A stretch of DNA of 49,458 nucleotides from Helcobacillus massiliensis (GTDB lineage: Bacteria; Actinomycetota; Actinomycetes; Actinomycetales; Dermabacteraceae). Of the stretch, positions 1 through 8,329 are shown piece after piece. The stretch covers positions 1 to 49,458 of the forward strand of contig NZ_JACHWP010000010.1 of the NCBI RefSeq assembly GCF_014191425.1, read 5' to 3'. Each line of letters begins with the position of its first letter. Positions within the stretch are counted from its first letter, which is position 1. The position numbers were made by a program, and so were the translations under genes. The notes beneath the pieces were generated by a model. It saw only the letters and a list, made by a program, of their open reading frames with translations, had not been told where the DNA came from and made no database searches.

Positions 1-1281
1 GCGCTGACGAAGCCGCCGGGCCCGGCGAAGCGCCGCAGCCGCTACTTCTTCGACCTCGCCACCGGGCCCGCCGCCGCGAAGGAAGTGCGGCTGTTCGGCC
101 TGCTGCCGTGGATCACTCCGCACCTCGCCGGGTCGGAGGACTCCCTGCGGGAGAGCTCGCAGGAGATGAGTCTGCGCCGCCCACAGGTCCTTGCCATGCT
201 GCTCGGCCTCGTGGCGCTGCTCGGCACCATCGTCCTGATCATCGCTGACGCCACCGCGGGCCGCATCAGCCCCGGGCAGATAGCCGCGCTCGTGGTCGCG
301 GCCGTGTCCCTCGTGGCACTCGTGGGGCCGATCGGCGACCCGCACCTGCACATGATCGTGTCGGGTCGCCTGCAGCGCCGCATCGACGATCTCGCCCGAG
401 CCTCCCGCCTCGTCGCCGGTCCCTCCCATCCCGCCGCCGGCACCGTCCAGCCGACCGCTGGGGCGCCGACAGACGCGCTGCCCCCGTCGGCCCCGGGCGC
501 CGGCATCGAGATCCGCGACCTCGCGTTCCGCTACCCAGGCCGCGACACCGACACCCTCCACAACCTCAGCCTCAGCATCCCCGCAGGTCAGAGCGTCGGC
601 GTGGTGGGAGTGAACGGCGCCGGCAAATCCACCCTCATGTCCCTCATCGCCGGGCTGGAGCGCCCCTCCGCCGGCACGATCGAGGTGGGCGGGCGGCCGC
701 TCACGCCCGCCGCGGAGGGCAGGCCGACGGCTGCCGTGATCTTCCAGGAGTTCTCCCGCTACCCCCTGGATGTCCGCGCCAACGTGACGCTCGGCCGCCC
801 CGCCGACGACGAGCAGGTCGCCGAGCAGGTGCGGCGCGCCGGCGGCACGGACCTGTTGCACCGCCTGACCACTGATGACGACGGCCTCGGCACGATCCTC
901 GCCCCGGGATTCGAGGGCGGAACGTCGATGTCCGGGGGCCAGTGGCAGCGGGTGGCGCTCGCCCGCGCCCTCGCAGCCGTGGACGCCGGCGCGCAGGTGC
1001 TCGTCCTCGACGAGCCCACCTCCGCGCTGGATGTGCGCGCCGAAGCGGAGATCTTCGATGACTTCCTGCGCGTCACCCGCGGCGCCACCACACTGCTCGT
1101 CTCCCACCGCCTCTCATCGGTGCGCCGCGCCGACCGCATCGTGGTCCTCGACGCCGGCCGCATCACCGAGGACGGCACGCACGACGAGCTGATGGCCGCC
1201 GGCGGCGCCTACGCCCGCATGTTCACCACCCAGGCCCAGCGGTTCCAGGAAGCAGGTGGACACGATGACGACGACGCCTGA
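1..1281 (+). CDS. ABC exporter half-transporter (TMD-NBD), 5' end outside window
   Basis: The frame is open from base 1, so the true start lies upstream; 426 residues are visible. The first 150 or so residues are the end of a type IV exporter membrane domain, with the coupling-helix text 'AAKEVRLFGL' and two hydrophobic helices. The nucleotide-binding domain follows: Walker A GVNGAGKST at visible residues 203-211, signature MSGGQ from residue 310 (M replaces the usual L), Walker B VLVLDEP at 333-339 and H-loop 'LLVSHRLSS'. It overlaps the next ABC gene by 17 nt, so the two products probably form a heterodimeric exporter at the inner membrane. Substrate (peptide, lipid or drug) cannot be told from sequence alone. 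Confidence 0.9.
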   Translation, partial: ALTKPPGPAKRRSRYFFDLATGPAAAKEVRLFGLLPWITPHLAGSEDSLRESSQEMSLRRPQVLAMLLGLVALLGTIVLIIADATAGRISPGQIAALVVAAVSLVALVGPIGDPHLHMIVSGRLQRRIDDLARASRLVAGPSHPAAGTVQPTAGAPTDALPPSAPGAGIEIRDLAFRYPGRDTDTLHNLSLSIPAGQSVGVVGVNGAGKSTLMSLIAGLERPSAGTIEVGGRPLTPAAEGRPTAAVIFQEFSRYPLDVRANVTLGRPADDEQVAEQVRRAGGTDLLHRLTTDDDGLGTILAPGFEGGTSMSGGQWQRVALARALAAVDAGAQVLVLDEPTSALDVRAEAEIFDDFLRVTRGATTLLVSHRLSSVRRADRIVVLDAGRITEDGTHDELMAAGGAYARMFTTQAQRFQEAGGHDDDDA

Positions 1282-3091
1282 GCCCGTCGCGAAGGGCTCC
1301 CGGATCACCGCCGTCCGCTTCGCCCTGCGCGAGGCGTGGGCGCTCAGCCCCCGCTCCAGCCTGTTGGCGCTGCTGGAGCTTCTGCTCCGTCTCGCCGAGG
1401 CCCTGCAGCCGGTGTTCTTCGCCCTCATCGTTACCGGCATCGCCACCGGTACATGGTCCTTCGCGATCGCCGGCGGTACGCTGCTGGCCCTGGAGACGGG
1501 CGCCGGCATGCTGCTGACGTTCATCGGCATCACCCACCGGGTCAGCCTGATGGCGGGCCTCACCGCCCGCTTCGAGGGCCGCACCGCGCGGCTGCTCGCC
1601 TCCATCCCCACCACCGCGCACCTGCACGACCCGACGATGTCCGCGAAGGTGCAGCTGCTGCGGGACCTCGCCGGCGGCATCGGCGGCACCTACAACATGG
1701 TGCTCAACGCCCTGCGGTGGCTGCTCGCCCCCATCGCCACCGTCGCCGTCGCCGTCACCGCCGACTGGCGCCTCATCCTCGTGGTCCTCGCCGCGGTCCC
1801 GCAGCTGTTCATCACCAGCCGCATCTCCTCCATCAGCCAGAAGCACGAAGAGGCCGCCGCCGACGACTCCAAGCGGCTCGGTGCGCTCATGGACATCGCC
1901 GCGAGCCGCCCCGGCGGCAGTGAGGCCCGAACCTTCGGCGCCCGCGGGTTCCTCCGGGCCGAACTGCGGGCCGCTGCACAGCGCTGGCAGAGCGTCCTGC
2001 TGCGCGGCACCGCCCGCACGTCCGCACTGACGCTCGCGATGGAGCTGATCTACCTCGCGGCAGCCGTCGGCGTCCTCGTCTGGATGGGCATGGACGCCGT
2101 CGCGGGAACGGTCAGCCTCGGCGCGATGACGGTGGCGCTGACCAGCCTGTCCGGCCTGCAGCAGGCCGCGGGCGGTGTGCGCACCGCCATCACCACCCTC
2201 GACGACTGCGCGCGCTCCGTTGCCCGCTACCTCTGGCTCGAGGACTACGCGCGCGGGCAGGCGGAGGCGCACGCGGGCACCGCGCTGCCGCCGGCCGGCC
2301 TGGCCGACGGGATCCGTCTGCGGAACGTGTCCTTCACCCACCCGGGGGCGTCCTCCCCCGTGTTCGATGACCTGACACTCGACCTGCCCGCCGGGTCCAC
2401 GATCGCGCTCGTCGGCGAGAACGGAGCGGGCAAAACCACCCTGGTGGAACTGCTGCTCGGCCTGCACGACCTCGACAGCGGCAGCATCGACGTGGAAGGG
2501 GTCCCGCTCGCGGACATGGACCTCGCGGCATGGAGGGCACAGTGCGCGGGCGCGTTCCAGGACCACGCGAACATCGAAGCGACGGCGCGGGAGACGATCA
2601 CCGTCGGCGACCTCGGCGGGGACGACAGCGCAGACTCTGCGATGCGGGCCCTGGAGAGGGCGTCGGCGACCGACGTCCTCACCGCCCTGCCGCACGGCCT
2701 CGACACGCAGCTCGGCACATCCTGGCCCGACGGTGTGGGCCTGTCCGGCGGGCAGTGGCAGCGCCTCGCCATCGCCCGCGGCATGATGCGCACCGCTCCC
2801 CTGCTGCGCATCCTCGACGAACCGACCTCCGCCCTCGACCCCGAGACGGAGGACCGACTCTTCAGGAAGTACGCCGCGGCCGCGGAGGAGACCAGCGCCG
2901 CCGGCGGCATCACCCTCCTGATCACGCACCGCTTCTCCACCGTCTCCGCTGCCGATCGCGTTGTGGTGCTCGACCACGGCCGCGTGGTGGAGCAGGGAAC
3001 GCACCGCGAGCTGATGGCTGCGCGGGGCCAGTACTACGACATGTTCACCGTGCAGGCACGCGGCTACGCACCCTCCCAGCACACCGACTGA
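1265..3091 (+). CDS. ABC exporter half-transporter (TMD-NBD)
   Basis: A 608-residue fused permease/ATPase. About 300 N-terminal residues form the six-helix exporter domain. The ATPase domain has Walker A GENGAGKTT at residues 384-392, signature LSGGQ from 493, Walker B 'ILDEPTSALD' and H-loop 'LLITHRFST'. ATG at 1265 is preferred over the in-frame GTG at 1256 because AGGTGG lies five bases before it. The start overlaps the upstream ABC gene, which argues for translational coupling and a heterodimer. Unlike the partner it has a canonical LSGGQ. A hairpin follows the stop. The family covers multidrug, peptide and lipid exporters; no substrate gene is next to it here. Confidence 0.92.
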   Translation: MTTTPEPVAKGSRITAVRFALREAWALSPRSSLLALLELLLRLAEALQPVFFALIVTGIATGTWSFAIAGGTLLALETGAGMLLTFIGITHRVSLMAGLTARFEGRTARLLASIPTTAHLHDPTMSAKVQLLRDLAGGIGGTYNMVLNALRWLLAPIATVAVAVTADWRLILVVLAAVPQLFITSRISSISQKHEEAAADDSKRLGALMDIAASRPGGSEARTFGARGFLRAELRAAAQRWQSVLLRGTARTSALTLAMELIYLAAAVGVLVWMGMDAVAGTVSLGAMTVALTSLSGLQQAAGGVRTAITTLDDCARSVARYLWLEDYARGQAEAHAGTALPPAGLADGIRLRNVSFTHPGASSPVFDDLTLDLPAGSTIALVGENGAGKTTLVELLLGLHDLDSGSIDVEGVPLADMDLAAWRAQCAGAFQDHANIEATARETITVGDLGGDDSADSAMRALERASATDVLTALPHGLDTQLGTSWPDGVGLSGGQWQRLAIARGMMRTAPLLRILDEPTSALDPETEDRLFRKYAAAAEETSAAGGITLLITHRFSTVSAADRVVVLDHGRVVEQGTHRELMAARGQYYDMFTVQARGYAPSQHTD

Positions 3092-3102
3092 GCACAGCGG
3101 TG

Positions 3103-3120
3103 GCGCGGCAGGGTCCGCGC
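3103..3120 (+). terminator. Hairpin after the ABC exporter operon
   Basis: Perfect 6-bp inverted repeat GCGCGG / CCGCGC with a 6-nt loop, starting 11 nt after the stop codon of the second ABC gene. There is no T-tract, which is common for actinobacterial hairpins, so termination is inferred only from position. Confidence 0.4.
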
Positions 3121-3158
3121 GGCGCAGGGCCGATGGGCGCGGGGCAACCGTCGGCCGA

Positions 3159-3323
3159 TCAGACGGCCACGCCCACCAGAGCGCCGATGCCGTACGTGAC
3201 CGCCATGGCGAGCACGCCGCCGGCGATGGTGCGCAGCTGGTTGAGGCAGGAGGCCGACGGGACCGCGCGGGCCGGCTTCGACGCCGGAGACGTGGAAGCA
3301 GGACGGGACGATGAGGCGTTCAT
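3159..3323 (-). CDS. Small hypothetical membrane-anchored protein (54 aa)
   Basis: An ATG-to-TGA frame of 54 codons in the otherwise empty stretch 3092-3422, read leftward. The first 28 residues are rich in Ser, Pro and Ala. Residues 33-54 are strongly hydrophobic (IAGGVLAMAVTYGIGALVGV) and would make one membrane helix ending at the C-terminus. An AGG lies just before the ATG but is a weak ribosome site. The frame carries one copy of the window's iterated octamer. It could be a chance frame in GC-rich DNA; the clean hydrophobic helix and good position between genes are the only support. No family recognised. Confidence 0.35.
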   Translation of the reverse strand: MNASSSRPASTSPASKPARAVPSASCLNQLRTIAGGVLAMAVTYGIGALVGVAV

Positions 3324-3422
3324 GCCTCGGACGTTATGCGTCCGTGACCCGCCTGGCCAGGCTAGTGAGCCTGTCCTCGCCCGCCCCGCCAGCCGTGGGA
3401 GGGTCCCGGAACGTCGCTCAGA

Positions 3423-4439
3423 TCACGCGGTCGGGGTGTCGTCGTCCTCGTCGCGACCCGCCGATGCCACCTGGGGTGCGCGCACGAGAGACGCGATGGT
3501 GGCGATGGCCATGGAGCCGATGATGACGGAGAGCGACAGCCAGATCGGGATCTCCGGGATCGAATGGACGAAGCGACCGAAGCCGGAGCTCTCCGACCAG
3601 AACGGCGCTTCGTGCGCCGCGTGGATGAGCAGTTTGACGCCGATGAACGCGAGGATCGCCGCGAGGCCGTAGTGCAGGTACACCAGGCGGTCCATCAGGC
3701 CGCCCAGCAGGAAGTACAGCTGGCGCAGACCCATCAGGGCGAAGAGGTTCGCGGTGAACACGATGAACGCGCTCTGCGTGATGCCGAAGATCGCGGGGAT
3801 GGAGTCCACGGCGAACATGACGTCCGTCAGGCCGATCACGAGGAACACCAGCAGCATCGGGGTGAAGACCTTCTTGCCGTTCTCCACGGTGCGCAGCTTA
3901 TTGCCGTCGTACTCGTTGGAGACGGGGATGAGCTTCTTCAGGGAGCGCATGATGAAGGACTCGCCGTCGTCCTCATCGCCCTCACCCTTGACCTGCTGCC
4001 ACGCGGTCCACAGCAGGAAGATCGCGAACAGGTAGAACACGCCGGCGAAGCGGTCGATCACCGCGGCGCCTACGAGGATGAACAGGGCGCGGGCGATCAG
4101 CGCGATGATGATGCCCACCATCAGCACTTCCTGCTGGTACTTCTTCGGCACCGCGAAGCGCGACATGATCACCAGGAACACGAACAGGTTGTCCACGCTC
4201 AGCGAGTATTCAGTGAGCCAACCGGCCACGAACTCGCCGGCGATCTGGCCACCGGCGAAGAAGAACAGGACAGCGGCGAACACCAGCGCGAGCGCCACGT
4301 AGAACCCCACCCAGCCGAGGCATTCCTTGACCGAGGGGATGTGCGGACGCTTCACCACGAGGATCAGGTCCACCACCAGGATTGCGACCAGCACCGCGAG
4401 GGTGATGACTTCGAACTGCACTGAGAGTGTGCCGCCCAT
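3423..4439 (-). CDS. TerC-family integral membrane protein, probable Mn2+ exporter
   Basis: A 338-residue polytopic protein with about nine hydrophobic helices. TerC hallmarks are present: 'LSVDNLFVFLVIMSRF' near residue 80 and 'GLTDVMFAVDSIPAIFGIT' in the middle, whose aspartates lie within membrane helices. Characterised relatives (E. coli Alx, B. subtilis MeeF/MeeY) export manganese and can support metalation of exported enzymes. The start chosen is the ATG 7 nt after AGGAAC; a longer frame upstream lacks similarity. I looked for a yybP-ykoY manganese riboswitch in the 200 nt ahead of it and saw no convincing motif. Metal specificity is inferred from family. The C-terminus is acidic (RDEDDDTPTA). 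Confidence 0.9.
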   Translation of the reverse strand: MGGTLSVQFEVITLAVLVAILVVDLILVVKRPHIPSVKECLGWVGFYVALALVFAAVLFFFAGGQIAGEFVAGWLTEYSLSVDNLFVFLVIMSRFAVPKKYQQEVLMVGIIIALIARALFILVGAAVIDRFAGVFYLFAIFLLWTAWQQVKGEGDEDDGESFIMRSLKKLIPVSNEYDGNKLRTVENGKKVFTPMLLVFLVIGLTDVMFAVDSIPAIFGITQSAFIVFTANLFALMGLRQLYFLLGGLMDRLVYLHYGLAAILAFIGVKLLIHAAHEAPFWSESSGFGRFVHSIPEIPIWLSLSVIIGSMAIATIASLVRAPQVASAGRDEDDDTPTA

Positions 4440-4655
4440 AGGGTTCCTTTCGCCGACTGCACCCGGCGGGACCCACGGCGGGGCCCGCGCGGCGGATGCG
4501 GGAAGATGAGGCAACACTACAGGCCGCACCACGATATTCCCCCGTCAGTCCCCTCAGCCGCACAGCTGCGGGCGGGGCGGTCGGCGGGCGGTGTGTCGAA
4601 CGCCGCGCCGGCAGCGCCGGTCAGGTCACGCGGCCGGCCGGGAATGAGCCGCAGG

Positions 4656-5153
4656 TCAGGTCACGTAGCGGGTCGGGTGCGCCGCGATGGGCAGTCCGGC
4701 GGCGGCATACCCGCGGAACCCGTCTGCCAGGTCAGTGGCGCGGGAGAACCCGAGGCGGCGCAGCATCTCGGCGGTGAGGGTGGACTGGTAGCCCTCGTTG
4801 CACATGACGATGACGAGGTCGTCCGGGCCGGGACCGCCCGCCATCCGGTTCGGGCTCGCGGGGTCGAGCCGCCACAGCAGCACGGTGTGCTCCACCACGA
4901 TCCCGCCGGGAACGTGCCCCTCGGTGTCACGGGTCCACGGGGTGCGGATGTCGATGAGGTGGGCGCCGTCGGTAAGGAGCGCGGGCAGCTCAGCCGCGGT
5001 GGGCCGACGGATGCCGGCCGCGCGCTGGGCCGCACGCGCTTCGGCGAGCAGGTCCGCGACCGAGGTCGGTTCGGGCGCGAGCCGGTCCACCGCCGAGGTG
5101 GGCGCGGGCGGTTCCGCCGGGCCGGGCGTGTCGCGGGGGTCCGGGTCAGGCAC
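4656..5153 (-). CDS. Rhodanese-like domain protein
   Basis: A single rhodanese domain of 165 residues with a disordered Pro/Asp-rich N-terminus. The conserved 'HLIDIRTPWTRDTEGHVPGGI' segment is at residues 65-85, and the active-site loop is CNEGYQST with the persulfide cysteine at residue 118. Rhodaneses pass sulfane sulfur from thiosulfate or persulfides to acceptors; the loop here is one residue pattern away from classical thiosulfate sulfurtransferases. The GTG start overlaps the stop of the NAD(P)HX dehydratase gene by 8 nt, so it is translationally coupled and probably has no promoter of its own. The link between the two functions is not known. Confidence 0.88.
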   Translation of the reverse strand: MPDPDPRDTPGPAEPPAPTSAVDRLAPEPTSVADLLAEARAAQRAAGIRRPTAAELPALLTDGAHLIDIRTPWTRDTEGHVPGGIVVEHTVLLWRLDPASPNRMAGGPGPDDLVIVMCNEGYQSTLTAEMLRRLGFSRATDLADGFRGYAAAGLPIAAHPTRYVT

Positions 5154-6321
5154 GGGTGTTCTCGGCGACGACCTGCGGGACGAACCGGGTGATGTCCGCG
5201 GCGAGGATCGGTGCTCCGGCGGAGGGGAGTTCGGCGGGGGCGTCCCCGTCGGCCCGCTCGTTCGGCGCTGCTCCGTTCGGCGCTGCCCCTCCCGCGAGTG
5301 CCTGCGACGCCCGAAGCGCCGCCAGGCCGTGCAGCTCCACGCCAGCGGCGGCGATCATCGCGATGATCTCCTGCGCCGCCGGCGCGAAGTAGGCGCGCGC
5401 CTCCTGGATCTCGTCGGAGTTCAGCGCGAGCAGCGCGCCGATGATCGCCGCGAGCACGTCGCCCGACCCGGCCGTGGCGAGCCGCGTGGTGGGCGCGGTG
5501 ACGGTGAATGCGGAGTCCATCGGGCCGTCGTGCTCCGGGGTCGCGATGTGCGTGGTGTGGCCCTTGAGGACCACGGTGGAGCCGGTCGCTTCGGCGAGGA
5601 GCGCGGCCGCTGCCTGCGGCTCTGACTCAACCGCGGCGCGGGGCACGGTGATCGGGGCGGTATCGCTCCCGTCCGCGGCGGTGCGATCCGGGCGTGAGTC
5701 GCCTGGGGCGGTGTCGCCCGGGCCGGCGCCTGCGCACACCGGTGACAGGCCCGCGCCGGTCAGCTGCTCCGTGGTGATCGTGCCAGCATCCAGCAGCGCG
5801 CTGAGGAGGTCCGCGGCTTCACCGGCGTGCGGGGTGAGAACAGTCGCCCAGTCGCCCACGCGGTCATCGCCGACGATCGCGGGAATCGCGCCGGCGTCCA
5901 GCACCAGCGGCAGGGGCCGCGGCTTCGACGCCTCGCCCGGGCGCGGGATGCGGCCGGACGCCTCGAGAACGGTCTCGAACCCGTCGGGTGCAGCGGGTCC
6001 CTCGGGCTCCCCGGCTCCGTCGGCCGGGACGGCCCACCCCGACCCGGCGACCACGGCCTGCGAGCGGCCCTCGCCGAGGACGACCTCGGGAGTGCGGGCC
6101 AGGACGAGGCGGCCCACGGACTCCGCGCCGACGTACCGCACCATGCCGATGCCGACCCGGGCCGCGGCCTCCGTGCCGATCAGGGCCGCGCCGGGGAACT
6201 GCGCGGAGCCGGTGGCGACGGTGAGGACGCCGCGCGTGTACTTGTGGTCCCTCGCGGTGGGGGCGGGAAGGAAGCGCGGCAGATGCTCGGGGGCGGGAGC
6301 GGGTGCGGTGGCGTGGGGCAT
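5146..6321 (-). CDS. nnrD: ADP-dependent NAD(P)H-hydrate dehydratase (YjeF C-terminal kinase-like domain)
   Basis: Ribokinase-like enzyme that repairs hydrated NAD(P)H in the cytoplasm. Family marks: 'GVLTVATGSAQFPGAAL' near the N-terminus, 'VLTPHAGEAADLL' in the centre, 'VVLKGHTTHIATP', and near the C-terminus 'ATAGSGDVLAAIIGALLA', which carries the catalytic aspartate of the GSGD motif. The N-terminal NnrE epimerase domain of bifunctional forms is absent. At 391 residues it is longer than typical stand-alone NnrD; the excess is a Gly/Asp/Pro-rich insert before 'APITVPR'. ATG at 6321 has no Shine-Dalgarno, but TACACT lies 6 nt before it, fitting a leaderless transcript. The rhodanese gene overlaps its 3' end. 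Confidence 0.88.
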   Translation of the reverse strand: MPHATAPAPAPEHLPRFLPAPTARDHKYTRGVLTVATGSAQFPGAALIGTEAAARVGIGMVRYVGAESVGRLVLARTPEVVLGEGRSQAVVAGSGWAVPADGAGEPEGPAAPDGFETVLEASGRIPRPGEASKPRPLPLVLDAGAIPAIVGDDRVGDWATVLTPHAGEAADLLSALLDAGTITTEQLTGAGLSPVCAGAGPGDTAPGDSRPDRTAADGSDTAPITVPRAAVESEPQAAAALLAEATGSTVVLKGHTTHIATPEHDGPMDSAFTVTAPTTRLATAGSGDVLAAIIGALLALNSDEIQEARAYFAPAAQEIIAMIAAAGVELHGLAALRASQALAGGAAPNGAAPNERADGDAPAELPSAGAPILAADITRFVPQVVAENTRA

Positions 6322-6327
6322 GCGGCC

Positions 6328-6333
6328 AGTGTA
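6328..6333 (-). promoter_or_regulatory. Leaderless -10 box of nnrD
   Basis: TACACT on the minus strand, 6 nt before the ATG at 6321. Transcription would start at or next to the A of the start codon. No good -35 seen. Confidence 0.45.
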
Positions 6334-6435
6334 CGGCGGGAGCGTCAGCACGCCCGGCTGCGGCCGGACGCGGTCCGGCGGCGCGGGGCCGACGGGTTCA
6401 ACCGTTCGATTGATCTGCCCCCGCGCCCCGATGCG

Positions 6436-6441
6436 TAGTCT
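6436..6441 (+). promoter_or_regulatory. Leaderless -10 box of the DUF2871 gene
   Basis: TAGTCT, 7 nt before the ATG at 6449. A TTGATC upstream could act as -35 but its spacing (20 nt) is long. Confidence 0.45.
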
Positions 6442-6448
6442 GACGGGC

Positions 6449-6895
6449 ATGATGAAGAACTACGCTGCCGCAGTCATGTACACGATCCTCGGCCTGGTCT
6501 CGGGCCTGTTCTACCGCGAGTACACGAAGTCGATCGACGCCGTCGGCGTCAAGTCCCAGCTGTCCACCGTGCACACCCACCTGCTGGCCCTCGGCCTGCT
6601 GATGGCGCTGATCATGATCGCCCTGGACGCCTCTCTGCGCCTGTCCGGCCGGCGCTCGTTCACCGTGTTCTTCTGGGTGTACAACGCCGGTGTCCTCCTC
6701 ACCAGCGTCATGATGGTGATCCGCGGAATTCTCACCCTGCAGGGCAAGACGGAGGAGATGACCACCGCCGCCATCCCCGGCATCGCCGGCCTCGGCCACA
6801 TGCTCATCACCGGCGGCCTCATCGCCCTGCTCGTGGCCCTCTACGGCGCGATCAAGGACCGTGAGGTGACCACCGCGGAGCCGGCCGCGCGCTGA
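6449..6895 (+). CDS. DUF2871 family membrane protein
   Basis: A 148-residue protein with four predicted membrane helices. The N-terminal 'ILGLVSGLFYREYTK' and the following 'VHTHLLALGLLMALI' match what I know of the DUF2871 family, which has no established function. The conserved His pair in 'HTHLL' could bind metal or haem, but that is speculation. A double ATG opens the frame with TAGTCT 7 nt upstream and no ribosome site, so it is probably leaderless. It is transcribed divergently from nnrD across 127 nt and converges on the aminotransferase gene. Confidence 0.85.
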   Translation: MMKNYAAAVMYTILGLVSGLFYREYTKSIDAVGVKSQLSTVHTHLLALGLLMALIMIALDASLRLSGRRSFTVFFWVYNAGVLLTSVMMVIRGILTLQGKTEEMTTAAIPGIAGLGHMLITGGLIALLVALYGAIKDREVTTAEPAAR

Positions 6896-6911
6896 GCCGA
6901 TCCTTCTGCGC

Positions 6912-6943
6912 ATTCGGGCTTCTTCGCGCTGCGGATCCCGAAT
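6912..6943. terminator. Inverted repeat between convergent genes
   Basis: ATTCGGG and CCCGAAT arms (7 bp) separated by 18 nt in the 70-nt gap between the DUF2871 gene and the convergent aminotransferase gene. It could end transcription from both sides. There is no T-tract. Confidence 0.3.
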
Positions 6944-6965
6944 CGGACGACGGATCGGGCCCCGG

Positions 6966-8201
6966 TCAGCGGCGCGCGGCGACGGTGGCCGCTGCGGCGC
7001 CGGCAGGAGAGGCCGCGCCGGCACGAGCGGAGTCAGCGGAGCGGCCACCGCGGCACGCAGCGACGAGCCGGTCGATCGCCTCGTCCAGCACCTCCCACGA
7101 CGTCCCGCAGTTGATCCGCACGAACCCGCGGCCCTCACGCCCATAGTCCTCACCGTCCGCGAACTGCACACGGCCGCGCTCACGGATCACGTCACCGGCG
7201 CGTCGGCCCTCCGCAAGGTCCGCAGCCAGGGGCTCGCGCAGGTCCGCCCACACCAGGTAGCTCGCCTCCGGCACGTCCGCGCGGGCGCCCGGGATCTCCT
7301 CAGTGACGCGCGTGGCCACATGCGCGGTGCGCGCGGCGATGCCCTCGCGGACGGTCTGGAACCAGTCATCACACGCAGGCGAGAACGCGACTTCGCTGGC
7401 GAGGGCGCCCAGGTGGCCGACGGCGGCGAAGCCGTCGAGCTCGTCGGGCAGGTGGGGCCCGTCGGCCGCGGTGATGAGGAGGGAGGACTTCAGGCCGGCG
7501 ATGTTGAAGCCCTTCGATGCCGAGTGGAGGGCGACGCCGCGTCGTCGGGCGTCGTCGCTGATGGTGAGGAAGGGCCGGAAGGCGCGGCCGGGGTGGACGA
7601 CGGGCGCGTGGATCTCGTCGGCGATCACGAACGCGTCGTAGCGGGCGGCGAGGTCGGCGAGGCGCTCCAGTTCCGCGTCGGTCCAGATGCGGCCGAGGGG
7701 GTTGTGCGGGTTGGAGATGAGGGCGACCCGCACGCCGTCGGCGAACGCGGCTTCGATGCCGTCGAGGTCCTGGGCGCCGTCGGGGCCGACGGGGACCTCC
7801 ACCCCGGTGATGCCGGCGGCGCGCAGCCAGGCGAAGAAGTTGTTGTACACCGGCGGGGTGATGACGGCGCGGGCGTCGTCGCCGGCGAAGTGGCGCAGCA
7901 GCGCCTGGCCGGACGCCGCGAGGTCAGGGAATCCGCGGCACAGGCCCGGGTCGATGTCCCAGCCCCAGGTGCGGTGCGCGAAATCGGCGAACGAAGCGGC
8001 GAAGCCGGGCAGGGAACCGGGATAGCCGGTGTCGCCGAGGTCGATGGCGCGGTGGAGGGCGCTGCGGACCGGTTCGGGCAGGCGCACGTCCATTTCAGCG
8101 ATCCACAGCGGGAGCACGTCGGCATCGACCGCAGACCATTTCATGCTGCGGCGCTGGCGCAGTTCGGACAGGGGAATGTCGAAGGGGTCGCTGTGAGTCA
8201 T
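6966..8201 (-). CDS. MalY/PatB-type PLP-dependent aminotransferase, probable cystathionine beta-lyase
   Basis: A fold-type I PLP enzyme of 411 residues. The MalY/PatB subgroup marks are present: 'MKWSAVDADVLPLWIAEMD' near the N-terminus, 'PPVYNNFFAWL' in the aromatic cofactor pocket, 'SNPHNPLGRIW', 'VIADEIHAPVV' with the PLP-pyridine aspartate at residue 195, and 'SASKGFNIAGLKSS' with the Schiff-base lysine at residue 230. Members cleave C-S bonds of cystathionine and cysteine conjugates, giving thiols; C-S lyases of this type release odorous thiols in skin actinobacteria, which is only a suggestion here. ATG 8201 has TATGGT 7 nt upstream. A C-terminal Ala/Arg tail is poorly conserved. Confidence 0.88.
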   Translation of the reverse strand: MTHSDPFDIPLSELRQRRSMKWSAVDADVLPLWIAEMDVRLPEPVRSALHRAIDLGDTGYPGSLPGFAASFADFAHRTWGWDIDPGLCRGFPDLAASGQALLRHFAGDDARAVITPPVYNNFFAWLRAAGITGVEVPVGPDGAQDLDGIEAAFADGVRVALISNPHNPLGRIWTDAELERLADLAARYDAFVIADEIHAPVVHPGRAFRPFLTISDDARRRGVALHSASKGFNIAGLKSSLLITAADGPHLPDELDGFAAVGHLGALASEVAFSPACDDWFQTVREGIAARTAHVATRVTEEIPGARADVPEASYLVWADLREPLAADLAEGRRAGDVIRERGRVQFADGEDYGREGRGFVRINCGTSWEVLDEAIDRLVAACRGGRSADSARAGAASPAGAAAATVAARR

Positions 8202-8208
8202 GCCCCTC

Positions 8209-8214
8209 ACCATA
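8209..8214 (-). promoter_or_regulatory. Leaderless -10 box of the MalY-like gene
   Basis: TATGGT on the minus strand, 7 nt before the ATG at 8201. The intervening GAGGGG is too close to the ATG to be a normal ribosome site. Confidence 0.4.
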
Positions 8215-8294
8215 AGCCGCTTAGAGAACGCAATGAGGGGCCATGTTTCTGCCTGTGACGGAGCGTTGTGGCGGATCTGCGACCATCAGCTCGA

Positions 8295-8323
8295 ACACAT
8301 ATGAGCATGAGCATGTGTATGAT
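8295..8323 (+). promoter_or_regulatory. vapBC promoter with inverted-repeat operator
   Basis: Inverted repeat ACACAT (8295-8300) / ATGTGT (8313-8318) with a 12-nt spacer that contains GAGCAT twice in tandem. Its right arm runs into the -10 box TATGAT (8318-8323), which is 6 nt before the vapB ATG. This is the layout expected for autorepression by a ribbon-helix-helix antitoxin. Binding is inferred. Confidence 0.5.
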
Positions 8324-8329
8324 CTGGCT

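Noticed and set aside
1223-3082. 619-codon frame on the minus strand, and others such as 9085-11571 and 18246-20354
   Set aside because: These lie opposite well-supported ABC, SNF2 and AddA-like genes, have low-complexity His/Gly/Arg-rich translations and show no family motif.
4440-4655. yybP-ykoY manganese riboswitch ahead of the TerC gene
   Set aside because: I looked for the conserved paired regions on the minus strand and saw no convincing match; only short direct repeats of GGTCAGGTCACG at the rhodanese end.
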